Shown piece by piece: positions 5,406-8,114 of a stretch of DNA of 8,114 nucleotides (positions are counted from its first letter, which is position 1; each line of letters begins with the position of its first letter). This stretch comes from an uncultured Clostridium sp. (GTDB lineage: Bacteria; Bacillota; Clostridia; TANB77; CAG-465). Under the pieces are notes generated by a model, which had not been told where the DNA came from, ran no database searches, and saw only the letters and a program-made list of their open reading frames with translations. The stretch lies in the NCBI GenBank assembly GCA_900554875.1, contig USJA01000041.1, positions 1-8,114 on the forward strand, in the 5' to 3' direction. The translations under genes and the position numbers were made by a program.

Positions 5406-6647
5406 CTACTTGATGTATAATCTAACACGGAAACCTGTATCATCGCTAGTGTTAGTAGCAATAATGTTATGTCTAAAAGAAACGTACATTTCACTACCAC
5501 CAGACTTATGGCTGCCACCACGACGAATGGAATAATAAGCATACAATTCACTAGTCCATTCCCATGTATTTCCAGCTAAATCATAGATGTTTTTTACTTT
5601 CCAATTTTCATTAAATCCAGCAGTTCTTTTAACTCCATTATTTACTTTAGCTGCAGCTAATGAATTATAATAATTTCCATAATATCTACTATCAGTTAAA
5701 CTTGCAGAAACATTAATGCTACTTAAACTATCTTCTATCCAGTGACATGTTGTGTCCCAAGCTTTTCCTGTTATTAATCCTGTTTGTGCATATCCATTAT
5801 CTTCAATCATTTTTTCAGCACTTGATTTAGCATTTGAATAATTTATATTTGTCCAAACTATTGCATCTTTTTTACTTACTGGAGTTCCTACTTTATCACT
5901 TGGGGAAGTATCCCCCTCTGGTACACCTGCTTCATATCTTCCAATATAAAATCCTCCATATTTTATAACATCCGCTGTTTCATCTGTTATTCCACTTGGC
6001 AAACTATCATCACCTGTTGGTTTAACAACAGGAAAATTTGTATCTTTTACATATGTTCCTTCTGTTGCAGGTACCCATACAAATTCATTACCTTTTCCAT
6101 CTTGTATTACCACTCCTATTTCTTTTGTTCCCTCTTTGTATTCAAAACCTTTTGGTACTGGTACTCCATCTACTTCTTCAGCTATTTTATCTTTCCATTG
6201 ATCCCTAACACTTTCACTCTTACTCGTCGCACCATCCGTTATCTGTGAAAACCATTTATACTCAAGATTATTTTCAGTTTTTCCATTCCATACTAATTTA
6301 CCTTTTACTATAACAACTTTATCTTTATACTTCTTAGTACTTGGTAATTCTTTTACCATATTTTCCCCCGATAAACTTACACTTGTTTTATCAAATTCGG
6401 TTGGATTATCCGTATATTTTTTTGATATATACATTGCTAATTCATCTTGAATAGATGTTATATCTTCTTTAAATATTGCCTCTTTTGCACTACTAATTGG
6501 ATTATTATTACTTATGGCCAATATAACTACAGCAGCAAGTATTATAATAACTATAATTGTAACAATTAGTACAATTAACGAGATACCCCTTTTATGAGTT
6601 AGCCTTGTAAAATTATTATCCTTAGACAATCTTTCTTCTTTTTTCAT
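5406..6647 (-). CDS. Pilin-like anchored FGE/C-type-lectin-fold protein, candidate DGR variable protein
   Basis: This 413-residue protein joins two modules. The N-terminus resembles a type IV prepilin: a basic leader ending KRG (to residue 21), then ISLIVLIVTI and a long hydrophobic helix (22-45), so it should be processed or anchored at the membrane with the rest outside. The usual glutamate at mature position 5 is valine. Residues 46-150 form a pilin-like stalk (AKEAIFKEDITSIQDELAMY). Residues from about 185 to the end form an FGE-sulfatase/SUMF1-like domain (NEFVWVPA, YIGRYEAG, NIYDLAGNTWEW, RRGGSHKSGG, GFRVRLYIK). The only cysteine in the domain is C301 and none lies near the RGGS motif, so a formylglycine-generating enzyme is unlikely; a binding role is more plausible. 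The last 40 residues have codon use unlike the rest and match DGR variable regions. The ATG at 6647-6645 is preceded by AAAAGGA and has its own promoter. The gene is alone between two terminators, a layout consistent with a mobile or accessory cassette. Confidence 0.85.
   Translation of the reverse strand: MKKEERLSKDNNFTRLTHKRGISLIVLIVTIIVIIILAAVVILAISNNNPISSAKEAIFKEDITSIQDELAMYISKKYTDNPTEFDKTSVSLSGENMVKELPSTKKYKDKVVIVKGKLVWNGKTENNLEYKWFSQITDGATSKSESVRDQWKDKIAEEVDGVPVPKGFEYKEGTKEIGVVIQDGKGNEFVWVPATEGTYVKDTNFPVVKPTGDDSLPSGITDETADVIKYGGFYIGRYEAGVPEGDTSPSDKVGTPVSKKDAIVWTNINYSNAKSSAEKMIEDNGYAQTGLITGKAWDTTCHWIEDSLSSINVSASLTDSRYYGNYYNSLAAAKVNNGVKRTAGFNENWKVKNIYDLAGNTWEWTSELYAYYSIRRGGSHKSGGSEMYVSFRHNIIATNTSDDTGFRVRLYIK
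5427..5543 (-). other. Candidate DGR variable region at the 3' end of the pilin-like gene
   Basis: Codons 369-407 encode the ligand-facing end of the C-type-lectin-like fold, in the pattern RRGGS-x-x-SG...SFR...DDTGFR. Of the 38 codons 369-406, 33 end in C or T. Glycine is always GGT or GGC and arginine is mostly CGT, whereas the preceding segment of the same gene uses GGA and AGA. DGR targets show this because template AAC/AAT codons are mutated at the two adenines and keep a final pyrimidine. The position at the extreme C-terminus before a conserved GFRV end is where DGR variable regions normally lie. No template copy is present in the window, so this is inference from pattern. Confidence 0.6.
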
Positions 6648-6701
6648 ATATCCTTTTCCTTCCTATCTTTTGTTTTTTATATAAATTACATATGTATTTT
6701 T

Positions 6702-6730
6702 ATTATACTTTATATTTAATATTTTTTCAA
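6702..6730 (-). promoter_or_regulatory. Sigma-A promoter of the pilin-like gene
   Basis: On the minus strand, TTGAAA (6730-6725) and a perfect TATAAT (6707-6702) are separated by 17 bp, 11 of 12 matches to consensus. Transcription would start near 6695, about 48 bases before the ATG. It lies downstream of the rpmA terminator, so the gene is independent of the ribosomal-protein operon. Confidence 0.75.
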
Positions 6731-6756
6731 TAATTATTAAATATATAAGGAATATT

Positions 6757-6783
6757 AAAAAAAGGTACATATAAATATGTACC
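6757..6783 (-). terminator. Intrinsic terminator of the rplU-rpmA operon
   Basis: On the minus strand, GGTACATAT (6783-6775) and ATATGTACC (6772-6764) form a near-perfect hairpin with a minimal loop, followed by seven T residues (6763-6757). It begins 11 bases after the rpmA stop and isolates the operon from the pilin-like gene. Confidence 0.9.
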
Positions 6784-6794
6784 TGTCAAATTAT

Positions 6795-7061
6795 TTATTT
6801 TGTTTCTTCTACCGGATAAACACTAGCTTTAGTCTTTGTTCTACCTTTTCTTTCAAATTTTAATACACCATCAACTTTTGAATAAAGTGTATCATCTTTA
6901 CCAAGACCAACGTTTGTACCTGGATGTATTTTTGTTCCTCTTTGTCTGTATATAATATTTCCAGCTAAAACAAATTGTCCGTCTGCTCTTTTAGCACCAA
7001 GTCTTTTAGACTCACTGTCTCTTCCATTTTTAGATGAGCTCGCACCTTTTTTATGTGCCAT
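6795..7061 (-). CDS. rpmA: 50S ribosomal protein L27, without cleavable N-terminal extension
   Basis: L27 sits at the peptidyl transferase centre, where its N-terminal tail contacts tRNA ends. The 88 residues begin MAHKKGASSSKNGRDS and continue with the family blocks KRLGAKRADGQ, GNIIYRQRGTKIHPG and VGLGKDDTL. Many Bacillota make L27 with a short extension (ending in a FFA-type site) that the protease Prp must remove. Here the ATG at 7061-7059 is preceded directly by an in-frame TAA (7064-7062), so no extension can be encoded. A ribosome binding site AAGGAG lies nine bases upstream (7076-7071). The gene follows rplU after 42 bp with no prp between them. The protein ends EETK, as does L21. Confidence 0.97.
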   Translation of the reverse strand: MAHKKGASSSKNGRDSESKRLGAKRADGQFVLAGNIIYRQRGTKIHPGTNVGLGKDDTLYSKVDGVLKFERKGRTKTKASVYPVEETK

Positions 7062-7103
7062 TTAAAATCACTCCTTTACGCTTCAATTTTTATTTCTTGT
7101 TTA

Positions 7104-7574
7104 TTATTTAGTTTCTTCTTTTTTTGTTGTAGTTGTTTTTTTAGCAGTTGTTTTCTTTGCTGTAGTTGTAGTCTTTTTAGCAGTTGTTTTTTTAACTTCC
7201 TTTTTTTCAACTTCTTTTTTTTCTACAACTTCTTTAACTTCCTTTTTAGCTTTATCAGCTGTAGTTGTAATTTTTTCAATTTGAATTTTTGTATATGGTT
7301 GTCTATGTCCTCTCATTTTTCTTTCATTTTTCTTAGCTTTGTATTTAAATACTAAGATTTTTTTAGACTTACCATGTCCAATAACTGTAGCTTTAACTTT
7401 TGCTCCTTTTACAGTATCAGTTCCAACAGTAACTTTTTTACCATCAGATAAAAATAATACTTTATCGAAAGTGATTTCTTTTCCTTCTTCAACTTCATCC
7501 ATTCTATCAACGAATACGATGTCACCTTCTTGTACTTTATACTGTTTTCCTCTAATTTCAACTATTGCGTACAT
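7104..7574 (-). CDS. rplU: 50S ribosomal protein L21 with Lys/Thr-rich C-terminal tail
   Basis: L21 is a 23S rRNA-binding protein of the large subunit. Residues 1-102 are the normal core (MYAIVEIRGKQYKV at the start, GHGKSKKILVFKYKAKKN and RGHRQPYT near its end). Residues 103-156 are an added low-complexity tail in which 35 of 54 residues are Lys or Thr, first K/E/V-rich and then AKKTTTT-like units. Ordinary L21 stops at about 103. The tail is probably disordered and exposed, and may bind RNA or other ribosome surfaces; its role is unknown. The ATG at 7574-7572 has an ideal AAGGAGG (7588-7582) seven bases upstream. Cotranscribed with rpmA, behind an L21 leader RNA and strong promoter. Confidence 0.96.
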   Translation of the reverse strand: MYAIVEIRGKQYKVQEGDIVFVDRMDEVEEGKEITFDKVLFLSDGKKVTVGTDTVKGAKVKATVIGHGKSKKILVFKYKAKKNERKMRGHRQPYTKIQIEKITTTADKAKKEVKEVVEKKEVEKKEVKKTTAKKTTTTAKKTTAKKTTTTKKEETK

Positions 7575-7614
7575 TTAATTTCCTCCTTCTAACTTACTTG
7601 TTCTCGCCAATTAA

Positions 7615-7655
7615 GGTAGCAATACGCTTTTTTGACCTGTTCTGTGCGGAATACC
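7615..7655 (-). ncRNA. L21 leader RNA (ribosomal protein autoregulatory leader)
   Basis: The minus-strand leader reads GGTATTCCGCACAGAACAGG, continues through an A-rich run, and closes with GCGTATTGCTACC. GGTA pairs with TACC and CGC with GCG, enclosing CACAGAACAGGTC. This sequence and pairing agree with the L21 leader motif I recall from Bacillota, located just upstream of rplU, where it is thought to bind excess L21. The 5' end falls at the transcription start predicted from the promoter. The remaining 40 bases to the ATG contain the ribosome binding site. Confidence 0.75.
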
Positions 7656-7660
7656 TAAAT

Positions 7661-7689
7661 ATTTTAACATTATTTTTCCTATTTGTCAA
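7661..7689 (-). promoter_or_regulatory. Strong sigma-A promoter of the rplU-rpmA operon
   Basis: On the minus strand, a perfect TTGACA (7689-7684) and TAAAAT (7666-7661, one mismatch) are 17 bp apart, with TG at 7669-7668 giving an extended -10. The -35 box lies inside the last codons of pth. Initiation about seven bases past the -10 falls at 7654-7655, exactly where the leader hairpin begins. Confidence 0.85.
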
Positions 7690-8114
7690 GAAAATCTTTT
7701 AATTTAGCATATGCTTTTTCAAAAATTTCATCTAATGCATCAAGTTCATTTCTTGAAAATTTAGAAAGAACGAAAGATATTATTTCTTGTTTCTCTTTCT
7801 TTAACCCACCAGTACCAATTCTAAGTCTAGGAATATCTTTAGATGATAATTTATTTATAATATCCTTCATACCATTATGTGTTCCAGCACTTCCACTCTC
7901 TCTATATCTAATGCTTTCAAATGGAATATCAAAATCATCATAAATTACTAAAATATCGTCATTATCCACTTTATACCAATTCTTAAGATTAATTACAGCG
8001 TCTCCACTTAAATTCATATATGTTTGTGGCTTAGCTAAAACAATCTTTTTTTCTCCAATACTCCCCTCTAAAATTTTATTATTTTTAAAAGTTTTAAAAT
8101 TTCCATTTAAATAG
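7679..8114 (-). CDS. pth: Peptidyl-tRNA hydrolase, C-terminal three quarters, cut by window edge
   Basis: Pth cleaves the ester bond of peptidyl-tRNAs that drop off ribosomes, freeing tRNA. The frame is open from the TAG at 7681-7679 to the right edge, giving 144 visible residues of a protein usually near 190. Clear Pth signatures are AKPQTYMNLSG (with the substrate-binding Asn), VIYDDFDIP, and GSAGTHNGMKDI (where GSAGGHNG is usual), followed by PRLRIGTG. An internal ATG at 8017 is not the true start: the conserved residues KPQTY lie just before it. The missing N-terminus would hold GNPG and the catalytic His. The rplU promoter is embedded in the end of this gene, 105 bp ahead of rplU. Confidence 0.96.
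   Translation of the reverse strand, partial: YLNGNFKTFKNNKILEGSIGEKKIVLAKPQTYMNLSGDAVINLKNWYKVDNDDILVIYDDFDIPFESIRYRESGSAGTHNGMKDIINKLSSKDIPRLRIGTGGLKKEKQEIISFVLSKFSRNELDALDEIFEKAYAKLKDFLDK

Noticed and set aside
5406..6647. Active formylglycine-generating enzyme (sulfatase activator)
   Set aside because: The fold is FGE-like, but no cysteine lies near the RGGS motif, no sulfatase gene is nearby, and the pilin-type anchor points to a surface binding role.
6784..6789. Perfect TTGACA on the minus strand, as promoter for the pilin-like gene
   Set aside because: It abuts the rpmA terminator, and 17 bp downstream the sequence is ACCTTT, not a -10 box. The TTGAAA/TATAAT pair at 6702-6730 is far better.
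7104..7200. Short tandem AGTTGTTTT-like units, as a CRISPR or other noncoding repeat array
   Set aside because: The units are in frame and encode the Lys/Thr tail of L21; there are no unique spacers.
7053..7578. Plus-strand open frames rich in Phe, Ser and Cys
   Set aside because: They are the complement of the Lys-rich rplU coding sequence; low-complexity coding DNA leaves long antisense frames open.

Overview
The window looks like a piece of a low-GC Bacillota chromosome, most likely an uncultured clostridial lineage. This is inferred from the strong A/T bias, Gram-positive style AAGGAGG ribosome binding sites, consensus sigma-A promoters, an L21 leader RNA, an iron-sulfur type TrpRS and a pilin-like protein with a 'GISLIVLIVTI' N-terminus. 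It holds a core translation and ribosome-assembly neighbourhood (pth, rplU, rpmA, trpS, obgE) with accessory genes between and beside these core genes.

Layout from left to right. Positions 1-140: the first codons of a leftward gene that resembles an ISNCY/IS1202-type transposase, preceded by two GACATTwTCwCATTT repeats that look like an insertion-sequence end. Positions 169-1076: a very strong promoter driving a rightward pair, a divergent-PAP2 (DUF212) membrane protein and an uncatalogued 50-residue membrane protein. Positions 1079-1112: a terminator shared with the convergent trpS-obgE operon (1114-3409, leftward). Positions 3410-3670: a divergent control region with a terminator-like hairpin in the trpS leader and a promoter for the rightward gene. 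Positions 3671-5293: a beta-CASP metallo-beta-lactamase-fold nuclease with a basic tail. Positions 5302-5339: a second shared terminator. Positions 5406-6647 (leftward): a type IV pilin-like N-terminus fused to a formylglycine-generating-enzyme/C-type-lectin-like domain. Positions 6795-7574 (leftward): rpmA and rplU behind an L21 leader RNA. Positions 7679 to the right edge: pth, cut by the edge.

The core genes act in translation. Pth recycles peptidyl-tRNA, L21 and L27 are 50S proteins, ObgE is a 50S assembly GTPase, and TrpRS charges tRNA-Trp. The accessory genes have no demonstrated link to these. The usual rplU-prp-rpmA-obgE order is broken here: prp is absent, L27 correspondingly lacks its cleavable N-terminal extension, and obgE is separated from rpmA by three genes.

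The most interesting feature is the C-terminus of the pilin-like protein. Its fold signature, its RGGS...SG...FR...GFRV..YIK pattern and an abrupt change in codon use (33 of 38 codons end in C or T) match the variable region of a diversity-generating retroelement (DGR) target. No reverse transcriptase or template repeat lies in the window, so the DGR machinery, if it exists, must act from elsewhere in the genome.
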